NCBI RefSeq assembly: GCF_003576645.1
Contig: NC_044917.1
Coordinates: 18,967,033 to 19,031,032 of the forward strand
Direction of reading: 5' to 3'
DNA: 64,000 bases
Source of the DNA: Ipomoea triloba
Taxonomy: Eukaryota; Streptophyta; Magnoliopsida; Solanales; Convolvulaceae
A program made the position numbers and the translations under genes. Shown one piece after another: positions 1 to 10,269 of this stretch. The notes below the pieces were generated by a model that had not been told where the DNA came from, did no database searches, and saw only the letters and a list, made by a program, of their open reading frames with translations. Within the stretch, counting starts at the first letter, position 1. The number at the start of each line of letters is the position of its first letter.

Positions 1-410
1 TTTCCAACAGTGATGACCTGTATATATGTGCTTATATGTATCCCGATGTACAATTACCGTGTAATTATATGCATTACGTTTATATATAGTAACTTGACCG
101 AAAGGCAAAAGAAAGAAGTCTATACGGAAGGAAAATGGATGTTCCAAAAGGTAACTTTCCGGAAGGTAGAAATCTAATTTCCAAGTTATCTTTCGGATGA
201 GACCACCTCCCGACCTGATTCAAAAATTCAGATCAAATTCTATAACGGTCAAGAGTATGGGCTAAAGCATGATTAGTGCCCTAAAACAATGAGTTATGGG
301 AAATTTAGAAAGACCGAAAAAATCAGATGAAGATAAGTGGAAGATAAGCTCAAGATAGTGGCTAAAGGAATATTGCTACTAAAAGACAAAATGACACAAG
401 TTACTATGCC
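1..410. other. Unassigned AT-rich sequence left of a truncated LTR
   Basis: No gene or recognisable repeat end is seen. From 411 rightward the sequence matches the LTR copy ending at 4943; these 410 bases do not match the corresponding part of that LTR. They are therefore either flanking DNA at a truncation point or a diverged LTR segment. Confidence 0.4.
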
Positions 411-883
411 ACATGGTCATTAATGTGACACTTGTCACAATCTTGTGGTTCCAAAAATAAAAATCTTCCAACTTATCAGTTGTGGTCCAAACAGATAAAG
501 TTTCGGTGGAAAATAATTTAAATAGGAAGAATTTTGAAACCAAAAATTTATTCCAGACTAAACCTCAAAATTGGGCTAGGTTCGGTACACCGCGAAATAT
601 AGCGATGCTACGATCACAATAAATTTCCACTGCTACGGGCTAATTTAATTGAATAGGAAATTCAAGCTTAATAGTATGGTGCCTAATAATCCATTTCCTA
701 GGAAATCCGAGCTGAAAATTCGTCCTTAAAAATTTTACGGTTCGTGATCGGTACGTAGGTTCGCAGCTTAATAACAACTATACTCACTTATAAAAATCCT
801 TTTGAAGTATCGGGAGATCATAACTCATGTATGTCACTACCTTAGGATAAAATAATAATGTTAATAAAATACGGGGTATTAAA
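411..883 (-). repeat. Truncated 3' LTR of the deleted chromovirus
   Basis: About 473 bases nearly identical to 4471-4943. The inner end reads ATTAAA where the intact copy reads ATTACA, so the terminal CA (on this strand) is mutated. The outer part of the LTR is absent at position 411. Confidence 0.75.
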
Positions 884-884
884 C

Positions 885-900
885 TCTACCCCCCTTAAAA
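885..900 (-). other. Polypurine tract of the deleted chromovirus
   Basis: On the minus strand this reads TTTTAAGGGGGGTAGA directly before the 3' LTR. The same tract, with small changes, occurs at 42045-42060 before the second copy of the family. Polypurine tracts prime plus-strand DNA synthesis in LTR elements. Confidence 0.7.
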
Positions 901-949
901 AGAGTTTCGTCCTCGAAACTTCCTTCTTATTATCCAAGGTTTCACAACT

Positions 950-1268
950 TACAAAAATTTCACAGCTTAGGCTCCAATCTAACCTCCAAAGATTCGAACC
1001 GCCTTAATACCAACTTATAACAGAGCGTACCAAACTCTGTTTCCAAGAACTTATAACCTTAAGCTCCGATTTCACTCTGTAACAAAGCGTATTTCCAAGA
1101 CCTTATTACCTTATGCTCTGATTTCACTTTGTAACAGAGCATATACCCAAATTCTATTATCGATAACAAGGACGTCAAATCCTAAGCTCTGATTTCCACT
1201 ATGTAACAGAGCTTACCAAACTCTATTGCCCATAACAAGGATCTCACAACCTAAAGCTCTGATACAAA
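950..1268 (-). repeat. Tandem array of degenerate primer-binding-site units
   Basis: About four units of roughly 70-80 bases follow each other between the polypurine tract and the 5' LTR. On the minus strand each carries an ATCAGAGC core paired with a GCTCTGTTAC core, so the initiator-tRNA binding sequence and a partly complementary partner recur. Only the unit next to the LTR is correctly placed to work. Confidence 0.6.
1253..1268 (-). other. Primer-binding site (tRNA-iMet type)
   Basis: On the minus strand, just after the LTR end TGTTACA, the sequence reads TTTTGTATCAGAGCT. It matches the common plant initiator-Met primer-binding site TGGTATCAGAGC apart from the first bases. This fixes the orientation of the element. 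Confidence 0.65.
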
Positions 1269-2022
1269 ATTGTAACACCTCAATTTTCACATCTTGGATT
1301 TATTACAAAATCCCTAATAATACATCGCGGAAGCTTACATCTAACCAGCAAAAAACTGGGTGTTACCGCCACGCTTAGGTATCTCTCCTATACCCAAACG
1401 TTAAGACTAAACTTACAACATCGACATCCACTTCCATCCTGTTCAGAGCTCATCGGGCTACTGGAGCCCACACTAGACAACATCTGTTAACAGAAAACAC
1501 ATTGAAGTGTAGTTAGCGCGACGGCTAAGTAAGGAAATCCATTGTCACTTAAAAGTAGACAAAGGTTTGAAAACACAAATAATTTGGAAGTTCGTAAAGT
1601 TTTTACCCATGATTTGAAAACCTACCTGCAACCAAATGATTCACAGATAGTATAGTAGCGTATATAAGTTAAATCATGTAAAGTTTTCTCAGTTAAATAC
1701 AATGGCATAACTGCCGCTCAAATCATTTTCATGTCCTTTCAGACAAGTTTGCAAAACTTTCATTTCCAGGAATTTCATCATTTTTGTCTCAAAGAGAGTT
1801 CAGCAGCACACTTCAGTGCTCGGAATTCATCACATTTCGCTTTTCGACATAGTTACAGAGTAACTATAATTTTCATGGTCAGAAATTCACTTAGTTTCCC
1901 CTGAGTAAGCACGAGGCTTTCTTTTTGAATATTTCTCAATTCCCCACCTTTGGAGTATTTTCATAACTCCCTCTCTTCTCAGCGAATAGACTTCGCTCTG
2001 CAGTATGAATTGATCATACAAA

Positions 2023-2167
2023 CCTCGGGCTGTGGCATTTCCAACCTTCCCGTAGGTCTCCTTATCCCAACCTCGGGCCATGGCACTCCAGCCCTCCCGT
2101 AGGTCCACCCTTATTCCAACCCCGGGCCGTGGCATTTAAGCCTTCCCGTAGGTCCCCACCTTATTCC
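2023..2167. repeat. Three-copy tandem repeat, about 49-bp unit
   Basis: Three adjacent units share the cores CTCGGGCC.TGGCA and CTTCCCGTAGGTC. A single related unit sits near 40110-40150 in the other LTR of the family, so the triplication is specific to this copy. It is the most GC-rich part of this LTR. Confidence 0.7.
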
Positions 2168-2718
2168 AGAAACTAAGGGTTTGAAAACATGATCCTTCCT
2201 TCAGTTTTTCTTTCTTAAATCATTTGTTTTGGACATATTTCACAATTGAGTCCAATACTTAAAATTGGCTACCTCATTAACCCCTAAAGGATTTTCAAAA
2301 TACTTTCAGTGCCCGCAGGCTTTTCAAACATCATTTTCTCATCATTCTCACGTAGAGTGCCCACTCACTAAAAGTGGTATTTTTCCCTCAAAAAAAATAA
2401 GGTCTTGACAACCTGTATAGCATACGTTCTTCAACGTAAGTTTTCATAAACATTTTACTTGCCCAAAGGCTTTTCAAGCATAGCTCAAGTACGAGCAAAA
2501 ATTGGAAGAAAACACAGCTGAACACAAGCTGGTCACTCATCGGATACTTATATATTCTACTAACACTACATATCTCCATTCCCAATACTTATTCCTTATC
2601 ATGAACTTCAGTCCATCTTACAATCCAATCATCATCGGTAATCCATAATCATGGTTCCACCATTAACTAATAATAGATAGTTATCCTTGTCACTATCGAC
2701 ATCAACAACTTCCACCAC

Positions 2719-3000
2719 GATCAACACCATTAGATCATAACTTGAGGATATCGCACATCCGATCAACACCATTAGATCATAACTTGAGGATATCGCACAT
2801 CCATAATCGATCATTAGATCATAACTTGAGGATATCGCACATCCATAATCGATACTTAGATCATAACTTGAGGATATCGCACATCCATAATCGATACTTA
2901 GTCACCCATATGAGGATATCGCACATCCATAATCGATACTTAGTCACCCATAATCCAATATCGCACATCCATAATCGATACTTAGTCACCCATAATCCAA
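2719..3000. repeat. 42-bp tandem array in the LTR
   Basis: About seven units share the core GAGGATATCGCACATCC followed by variable AATCGATACTTAG. The first units are 42 bases long; later ones change length after a switch to AGTCACCCATA. Because 42 is a multiple of three, open frames run through the array on both strands; they are by-products. Confidence 0.8.
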
Positions 3001-3990
3001 CAATTGACCTTAATCACTCTTAAGCATTAATTATTGTCATTAGTAACTACTAACTTTGTAATCCATCATCGACAACAAGTCAACAACATTATAACATCAT
3101 TATTAAGTCATCGAAAGCATTAACACCATTATTAACCATAATCCATAATTATCCATTAATCTAAACCATTAATTCATAATCACCAATTCATAACTCATGT
3201 ACCATAATTATAGCATTATATATCACCACCATAATTATAATTCAACATCTTAGCTCAACAACATAATGACATCACCATCATCAATAACGTTATCCATCAT
3301 TCCATCATCCTCATTTAATTCCATCATTAATCCAATCTTTAATCATAATCCTTATAAGCTCATAATCTTCATAACTTTCCTTATTTATTAATAAGAATAA
3401 TAGTTCCTAATCACCATTTTAATCACTAATCACCACCCTTAACCATAATTCATAATTGATTTCCACCTTAAATCAATAAACCATAACCCATATGCATAAT
3501 TACCCTCATTAGTCTTAACCCATCAATATTGTAATCCTTACTTATTTATGATGCCCATAACTCATATTTAGTCCACAATTTCTCACCTTCAACAACTTAC
3601 CCATCTATACTTAACATAAATCTTTAGTCCTTAGTCCAACATTATCCTCATCACTAGGCTTCAACGTGAACCAAATCACCATAATTAATCATTAAGTACT
3701 CTTAATCATCACCTTAATCCACCATCATTAATTAACAAAATTCATTATTGCCCATAAATCACCATTAAACTTTAAGTACCCCTTAAATCCATCGTTAATA
3801 TACTCATAAGCTATTAATCATCCAAGAACCACCATCTCATAATCTATTTGCCAACATCCATATTCATAACAACTTTAACAACACCATTAATGAGAACTCA
3901 CCAACACAACATTTTGTACATATATATTATGTAAAATACAATTACATATATATTATACATACCACATGTACATAACAATTTTACTTAGAT
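3000..3990. repeat. G-depleted low-complexity tract
   Basis: The plus strand is built of A, T and C with very few G residues over almost 1 kb (for example 3121-3180 contains none). Short motifs such as CATAATC, ATTAATC and CACCATTA recur without a fixed period. It reads like a decayed short-unit array within the LTR. No coding potential. Confidence 0.6.
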
Positions 3991-4255
3991 CTCATCATAT
4001 TTCAACCAAACAATCAATTATCCAATTTCAAGTGACTAAACCGACCTAAGGGATTCCTTACCTCAACCGGATTACTAGTCTTGTAGAAGACTCTTGGAGT
4101 TGATTTCCCCAATTTCACCTTAAAACCCTAGGATTCCACCAACAACATAACACATAATTTAAGAAATCTTAACTTAGATTCATGATCTAGGAAGGAAAAC
4201 AAAGCTTTTGAACCGATTAAAATAGAATTTACCGAACAAATTGCGATTGGAGCTT

Positions 4256-4259
<4 letters not shown>

Positions 4260-4290
<31 letters not shown>
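4260..4290. repeat. (CT)n microsatellite
   Basis: About 15 uninterrupted CT units within the chromovirus LTR. Confidence 0.95.
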
Positions 4291-4292
<2 letters not shown>

Positions 4293-4369
4293 GGAATTGG
4301 CGTGAAGATGAAATGAAGAAATGGAACTTTCTTCCCTTCTATCTTAACATATATACATATACGTAATAC

Positions 4370-4377
<8 letters not shown>

Positions 4378-4420
<43 letters not shown>
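4378..4420. repeat. (TAA)n microsatellite
   Basis: About 14 TAA units within the chromovirus LTR. Confidence 0.95.
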
Positions 4421-4421
<1 letters not shown>

Positions 4422-4943
4422 TATAGGGATGCTTATCCATTTGGAAGACTTATCCAACTCATATATTACCACATGGTCATTAATGTGACACTTGTCACAA
4501 TCTTGTGGTTCCAAAAATAAAAATCTTCCAACTTATCAGTTGTGGTCCAAACAGATAAAGTTTCGGTGGAAAATAATTTAAATAGGAAGAATTTTGAAAC
4601 CAAAAATTTATTCCAGACTAAACCTCAAAATTGGGCTAGGTTCGGTACACCGCGAAATATAGCGATGCTACGATCACAATAAATTTCCACTGCTACGGGC
4701 TAATTTAATTGAATAGGAAATTCAAGCTTAATAGTATGGTGCCTAATAATCCATTTCCTAGGAAATCCGAGTTGAAAATTCGTCCTTAAAAATTTTACGG
4801 TTCGTGACCGGTACGTAGGTTCGCAGCTTAATAACAACTATACTCACTTATAAAAATCCTTTTGAAGTATCGGGAGATCATAAATCATGTATGTCAATAC
4901 CTTAGGATAAAATAATAGTGTTAATAAAATACGGGGTATTACA

Positions 4944-5302
4944 GCTATAACCCGAAGGGGTTAGCCCGATAAAAAAACTAGCCCGATGAGCCCGAAACCG
5001 ATTAGCCCGATGGCCCGATAGGGTTAGCCCGAAATTAAATGGGCTAGCCCGATAGCCCGAACAATTAAAAACTATTCTTTATTATAGAAGTGATGTGAAC
5101 CATAACATACTTGGAATTTATAGGTTAATTCATCTTTAATGTTTTTTTTTATCACTAGGTACATTTTTAAATAAAATTTTAATAAATATATAAATATAAA
5201 TATATATCACATATAATTAATAAATAAATATATATATTATAAATTATATATATATATATAACTCCAAACTGGAAATTCCTCACTGGAATGAATTTCCAGT
5301 TT

Positions 5303-5344
<42 letters not shown>

Positions 5345-5949
5345 TATTTATTAATTATATATAATATATACTTATTAAAATTTTATTTAAAAATGTACCT
5401 AGTGATAAATAAAAATATTAAAGATGAACTCACCTATAAATTGTTAATTTGTTATGTTGGTATTTAATATTTAGATATTAGATTTTGAATTTGAGTTATG
5501 TGATGTTTTATGCATAGTTATTACGACGCCCCGTTAAGCCGCGAGTCGCGACACCCCTTGACCGTCTTGTCGCCTAGGAAATGTTAAAATTTGAGGGTCT
5601 TAAACCGAACCGAACACCGAATCGAATTAAATTCGAACCGAAATCGAACCGTTACAATTGCATTTGTTAAATTTTAATGCGTGCTTAATGCTCATCCGGT
5701 TTACCCGTTTTAACGAATTCGGATCCGGTTAACGACTTGACCCGTTTTACCGAATGTAAGTATTCATTTTCGATTTTAGTTCAAATAGTCTAACCCGCCC
5801 GATAAGCCCGACAACCCGAAGGTTAGGGTTAGGGCTAACCCGAATCCGAGATTAAAATAATAATTAACCGACAACCCGAATCCGATAAGCCCGACAACCC
5901 GACAGGGCTAGCCCGAAACCGATAGGGCTGGCCCGATTGGCATTCCTAA
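4944..5949. mobile_element. Probable hAT-like nonautonomous element, left end cut by the LTR
   Basis: Both flanks (4950-5075 and 5795-5940) are dense in AGCCCGA, GCCCGATAG and CCCGACAACC motifs, the subterminal pattern common in plant hAT elements. Read inward on the minus strand, the right end is TAGGAATGCCAATCGGGCC, a typical hAT-like terminus. The left end is not visible because the chromovirus LTR abuts at 4943, so no target duplication can be checked. The centre holds a large palindrome. No transposase frame is present. Confidence 0.5.
5097..5461. repeat. Large palindrome (foldback) of about 365 bp
   Basis: Left arm from 5097 (ACCATAACATAC..AATTTATAGG..ATCACTAGGTACATTTTTAA) is repeated in reverse complement ending at 5461. 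The arms are about 120-150 bases. The centre contains TA repeats and an inner hairpin, CCAAACTGGAAATTC paired with GAATTTCCAGTTTGG. Confidence 0.75.
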
Positions 5950-6139
5950 TTGAGTGCATCTAGAATTCAAGGTGGCCTAAGAAATTCTATTGATAGTATA
6001 GAAAAACAAACTCGTATAATTAGTTACCATGTAGTTTTGACTATTTTAGTATTGTAATGAAGCCATTAGTTCGAATTATCTCGCCTACCCTTTAAATAAA
6101 TACACTTGAAAATTGCATAGTAAAGTAGGAAGGAAGGAA

Positions 6140-6265
6140 AATGGTTGATCACACGGCCCGGTAGTTAGCCACTTGGCCCCCACAGCTAGCCTCTCGGCCA
6201 CAACAGTTGGTCACTCGGCCCTCGGTAGCTAGCTATCCGACCCCCGGTAGTTAGCCACCTGTATA
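6140..6265. repeat. Short tandem repeat, about 30-bp unit
   Basis: About four degenerate units of the form CGGTAGTTAGCCACTTGGCCC. Units vary in length and spacing. Confidence 0.65.
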
Positions 6266-6789
6266 ACATGCACTGTGTTAAGTCAATAGGAAGTTTGTTG
6301 ATTTGCCCCATCTAGCTAAATTGTCATGAGAATGGACTTAGGATTAGTTAATAGTCCAGTTGATCACGAGAGTAACATTGGCACTTAAACCATTTCCCCA
6401 AGTTTATCATCTAGTATTACATAACTTACACTTTAGACACACAAGGGATTCTATGCAAGAATGTTTGGTTCAAATCTCTCCTTTCTCTATTGTCTTTTAA
6501 TTCACTTACTTTTTAACAACATTTAGTATTAGAACATGCAATATTCAACTACCTATTGCTTAGCTCTCAAACACTGTATGAGCCCGTGCTTAACCCCTCA
6601 CTACTTGATTACCCTTAAAGCCACTCCTTGAGGACGATATACTCTTACTTTTCATCACCACTAAAACCAACTTTCAACGGATCCCTCTTCCCTCGGTGGT
6701 TGACTGATCCCCCATCCCAATGGTTAATTGACACCCCATCTCGGTGGTCGACTGACCCCCTCCCCCACCCCATCCCATCTTGGCGAAGT

Positions 6790-7200
6790 ACTGGATGGAT
6801 AATTGGAATACTAGATGGTTAATTTGAGAACTCAAAGCGTTCTCAAAATTTTGGCAGAGAGGAGTATTGAATGGTTAATGGAATACTGGATGGTTAATGG
6901 GAGTACTGGATGGTTAATGGAGTACTGGATAGTTAACGGAGTACTGGATGGTTAATGGAGTATAGGATGGCTAATGAAGTACCGGATGGGTAATGGAGTA
7001 CTAGATGGTTAATGGAGTACTGGATGGTTAATGGAGTACTGGATGACTAATAGAGTATCGAATGGTTAACAGAGTAGTGGATGGCTAACGAAGTACTGGA
7101 TGGTTAACGGAGTACTGGATGGTTAATGAAGTGCATGATGGTTAATGGAGTGCTGAATGGCTACTGGAGTACCAGATTGTTAACAAAGTAGTGGATGGCT
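6790..7200. repeat. Minisatellite, about 20-bp unit (TGGATGGTTAATGGAGTAC)
   Basis: Some twenty units of TGGATGGTTAATGGAGTAC with scattered substitutions. Strongly G-rich on the plus strand and C-poor. Confidence 0.9.
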
Positions 7201-7364
7201 AATCAAACGTTCTCAAAATCGAACTGAGTTATGGAAAAGAGTAAACGGATGGAAAGGTGATTTGATGAGGATTTAAAAATAGAGTTTTGGAAAGAAGTAA
7301 ACAGATGGAATGTAGATTGGGCATTAAGCATGATGTTGTAGAGATGAGTAAAATGGCAAAGGTT

Positions 7365-7670
7365 GACTGACCTTCCCACCACTTGGCGATCAACTAGTCT
7401 TCTCACCACTCGGTGCTCTATTGACCTCCCTACCACTCAGTGGTTAACTGACCTTCCCACCACTCCATGGTCGACTGACCTTCCCTCCACTTGGCGATCG
7501 ACTGGTCTTCCCACCACTCAGTGGTCGATTGATCTTCCCGCCACTAGTGGCCGACTGACCTTCTTACCAATGCAGTGGTTGACTGATCTTCCCACCACTC
7601 GATGGTCAAATGACCATCCCACAACTCGATGGTCGACTGACCTTCCCACCACTCTATGGACGATTGGACT
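7365..7670. repeat. Minisatellite, about 30-bp unit
   Basis: About ten units containing GACTGACCTTCCCACCACT and a TGGTCGA or TGGCGATCGA variant. The unit is near 30 bases, so a 123-codon open frame (7363-7734) passes through; it is judged a repeat artefact. Confidence 0.85.
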
Positions 7671-8146
7671 GGCAGACTATTCAAACTGGTTAGACGGACT
7701 AAATGGATGGAATGTCGGACATGATTTTCTTTAAAAATAAAAAAGGGGGACGTTAGTTAGATTCAGTAACCAGTCATGTGGAATGGTCATATAGGCTAAG
7801 CGACCGCTTAGGTAAACTTGTTATATAGGTGGAACAACCGATTAGGTGGACTGGTCATATAGGTTGAGCAACCAGTCAGACAGACTGGTAAGACAGGTTG
7901 AGTGAAAAAAAAAACCAAAGGAAAGCTAAGCGTAACTAGCTGGTCACGCAACCACCTGGTCAACCCAGCAGACTGACCGTCGGTCGAGCTACTGACCGGT
8001 CAAACTGAACTGGTCATCAACAACCTAAAAAAAAGGGGGGAGACATACTTTTTTTCTTTTCAAAAGGGGTGGATCGAAGCCACGAACTTATAGAATGGAC
8101 AATTTAAATTAGGAATTTTCTATCTTTGATGAATTTGAAGATTAAT

Positions 8147-8190
8147 CTACTTTCTTGAGACATTGACTTCGCGAAATCTCAAGAAAGTAG
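8147..8190. repeat. Perfect 14-bp inverted repeat at the polypurine tract
   Basis: CTACTTTCTTGAGA (8147-8160) and its exact reverse complement (8177-8190) enclose a 16-base loop. The right arm runs into GGGG, forming a polypurine-like tract just before the LTR-like segment. Confidence 0.85.
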
Positions 8191-8195
8191 GGGAC

Positions 8196-8631
8196 TCGAT
8201 AATGGATGGTATACTGGGCTTGAGCCACGTGGATCGGCCCAAGAAAGTAATTGGATCAAGCAAACCCAAGAAGGATACACAGTACGGAGCAATGTAAAAG
8301 TTTAATAAGGATTTGGCTTAGTATTTATAATGTAATAAGGATTGGACTCATTATCCCTAATGTAGTAGGACTAGGATTTATTACTTCCAATGTAACAATG
8401 ACTCCCAACATGAGACAGTCTAGTTTCCTTATTCCTTGTAGGCTATAGGAGCAAAATATGTATAAATAGACTCTCATACATAGGGAGAGGACAAGTAATT
8501 TATACTAATCACATGAAATATTCAGCGATACAACATATTTATTCTCTCCATACTTTTTCTATATATACTCATTATTTTAACCGTTGTGTTGGTCAGCCGT
8601 TGAGTGCCCAAAAGTCATAAAAACCAACATC
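8196..8631 (+). repeat. LTR-like segment with TATA box
   Basis: About 436 bases following a polypurine-like tract and ending in CAACATCA. It includes TATAAATA at 8461 and a leader-like stretch after it, the usual promoter layout of a plant LTR. The first bases are CGATAATGG rather than a clean TG, so the start is uncertain and no second LTR is present. Confidence 0.4.
8461..8468 (+). promoter_or_regulatory. TATA box of the LTR-like segment
   Basis: TATAAATA follows a divergent upstream region and precedes a short pyrimidine-rich leader. It supports reading the segment as an LTR promoter. Confidence 0.45.
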
Positions 8632-8639
8632 AGGCTTTG

Positions 8640-10012
8640 TCCTTATTTACTTGTAAAATAAGTTTTCCTCTGACTTTTCAACACAAATTGAGGCTTTATC
8701 GAAAAGCGTGGTTATTAATGCTAATTAAGTCGCTTCCCATTTGAAAAGATATATCTATTTTCTTTGTGTGGTGTGTTCGCTAGCTCTTTTTCAAAAGATA
8801 TGAGATATGTCTCTTTTTTTTTTCTTTGTAATACATTGTCATAATCTTTTTGGTTTTCAAAGAACTTAATACCTCTTATTTACCTCTTCTAATATTTAAC
8901 TTTTCTAACATGAAAGCTCTTCTGTTTTGTAAAGTATTTTATTAAAACATCTCTTTCGTTTATTTAACTCTTTTATTTGACTTGACTCTTCAAATTGTTG
9001 AAATCTTTTGGTGAAGTATCTCGTATAAAATAAGATCTTCTGTTGACATTATCATTACACCTCTTTTATTTGTCAGCTTCTTTTGAACATAGAACTCTAC
9101 CAAACACAAACATCTTCTAAATTATAACTGCTTCCTGCAATAATTTCTTCCGATTAGAAACCTCTTCCAAAAGGAATTCATAGATTCAACTCCTCTTCTA
9201 AAATTAGTCTCCTTGTTTCTTTCATTGCCAAGTCTTCATATTTCTTCTGTTTCTACATCACTTCCATTCAATCAAACTTTTAGTCAAAATGACTCTTCTG
9301 AGTTAAAATACTCTACTCTTTTATCAACCAAGTCCTCCAAAATGCCTCGTCGGTTTTGACAAACTCCTTTACACGTATGTGCCTACTAATTTTGTCTTAG
9401 CAAAATTTAACATGATTTTAACCTTTTTTTGTCTTTACAAATCTTTTTTCAAAAAAAAATAAAAAAATTACCCATTATTGGAGATTCTAATTTTTTTTAA
9501 TACATTGATCAAATATCTTCAAAATTTATCATCAATTAAATGTCTAACAGTAGAGGTTTTCAAAAAATATATATATATATTCTAACAGTAGATGGTACAA
9601 AAAAGCATCATTGTCGGCATAATAGAAATTCCTTATAAATAATTTGTGAATGGCGTTTATACACCTGACGACAAATAAAAGAGGAGATTGTCCAAGAAAA
9701 TTGACAGTGTCGGCTACAGACGCAGCAACTATGCCCTATATCTACTAGACATTTAAGATAAGGCTTCGATCATATCAAAGATGAATTGTCCTAATTATTA
9801 CATTAATTTCACTCGATCAACTATAATATGATGTTCAGTATTTGTATTTTTATAATTTTTGCTTCCGTTAACCTAAGTATTACCTTATGATGATATTCTG
9901 TAACTGGTCCGCATACATCCATGCAATATATTATGTACATTTAACATAATGTGCAAATTAAAGTGAGATAACACTGAGTGGAGGAAAAACATTCAATGTT
10001 AAATATATGATG
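8640..10012. other. Intergenic AT-rich DNA, pyrimidine-biased
   Basis: From about 8650 to 9370 the plus strand is rich in T and C (CTCTTCT, CTCTTTT motifs). After that it is plain AT-rich DNA with homopolymer runs. No gene or element end was recognised. Confidence 0.5.
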
Positions 10013-10020
10013 GATGCAAT

Positions 10021-10217
10021 CAGGGACGGATTCACAAAAAAAAAAAAAAAAACAATCGGGACGAATCCAGAGAAAGCAATGGGGGTAGTTTAGTTGGTAA
10101 TTAGTAGATTTTTGTTATAAAAAGTTCAATGATCAAATATTGCTAACGTAACTATACTTTTTATTTTTAATTTTAATTTCTCGTCTCCACTAAACATAAT
10201 TCTTGGCTCCACCCCTG
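10021..10217. mobile_element. hAT-family MITE, 197 bp, with 8-bp target duplication
   Basis: Begins CAGGGACGGATTC and ends GGCTCCACCCCTG. Perfect direct repeats GATGCAAT flank it at 10013-10020 and 10218-10225. Eight-base duplications and CAGGG...CCCTG ends are hallmarks of the hAT superfamily. It carries no coding sequence and an A-run near the left end. Confidence 0.85.
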
Positions 10218-10269
10218 GATGCAATTGGAAGAAGCAAAATTTGGTAAAGAATATTTTTTATGCGAAAAT

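Larger units (their letters stand above)
411..4943 (-). mobile_element. Internally deleted long-LTR Ty3/gypsy chromovirus (Tekay/Del-like)
   Basis: Read on the minus strand the order is: complete 5' LTR (4943 to 1271), primer-binding site, a 387-bp internal stub (1270 to 884), polypurine tract, and a truncated 3' LTR (883 to 411). Bases 411-883 repeat 4471-4943 with only about five or six differences. The whole gag-pol is missing: the leader next to the primer-binding site is joined to the tract next to the 3' LTR. The LTR ends, TGTAA...TTACA, match the element at 38588-42043, where a chromodomain survives on the minus strand. Tekay/Del chromoviruses are known for multi-kilobase LTRs, so the lineage call is an inference. 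This is a deletion derivative that could move only with help from another copy. Confidence 0.75.
1271..4943 (-). repeat. 5' LTR of chromovirus, 3.67 kb
   Basis: Bounded by TGTAACACC at 1271 and TATTACA at 4943. Blocks around 1500-1640 and 2170-2420 align with 39420-39560 and 40180-40400 in the second LTR of this family. Compared with that copy it lacks a segment of about 600 bases near 38.7-39.4 kb. Instead it carries tandem arrays (2023-2167, 2719-3000), a G-poor tract (3000-3990), a CT microsatellite and a TAA microsatellite. Length differences between LTR copies thus come mainly from local repeat growth. No gene is seen inside; open frames here follow the tandem repeats. Confidence 0.7.
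6120..8640 (+). mobile_element. Probable Tat-lineage 3' untranslated region plus 3' LTR
   Basis: Three different minisatellite arrays (6140-6265, 6790-7200, 7365-7670) are followed by a hairpin that overlaps a polypurine-like tract (8177-8193). An LTR-like segment follows with a TATA box and an end in CAACATCA near 8631. Tat/Ogre-type plant Ty3/gypsy elements are known for hypervariable tandem repeats between pol and the 3' LTR, which this order matches. No gag or pol remains in the window, so the lineage is inferred from architecture only. Confidence 0.4.

Noticed and set aside
2719..3000. Regular 42-base direct repeats that might suggest a CRISPR array
   Set aside because: Units are contiguous with no unique spacers, lie inside a plant LTR, and the 14482-14748 array behaves the same way.
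7363..7734. 123-codon frame rich in LPTTRWSTD repeats
   Set aside because: It is a direct translation of a roughly 30-bp minisatellite.
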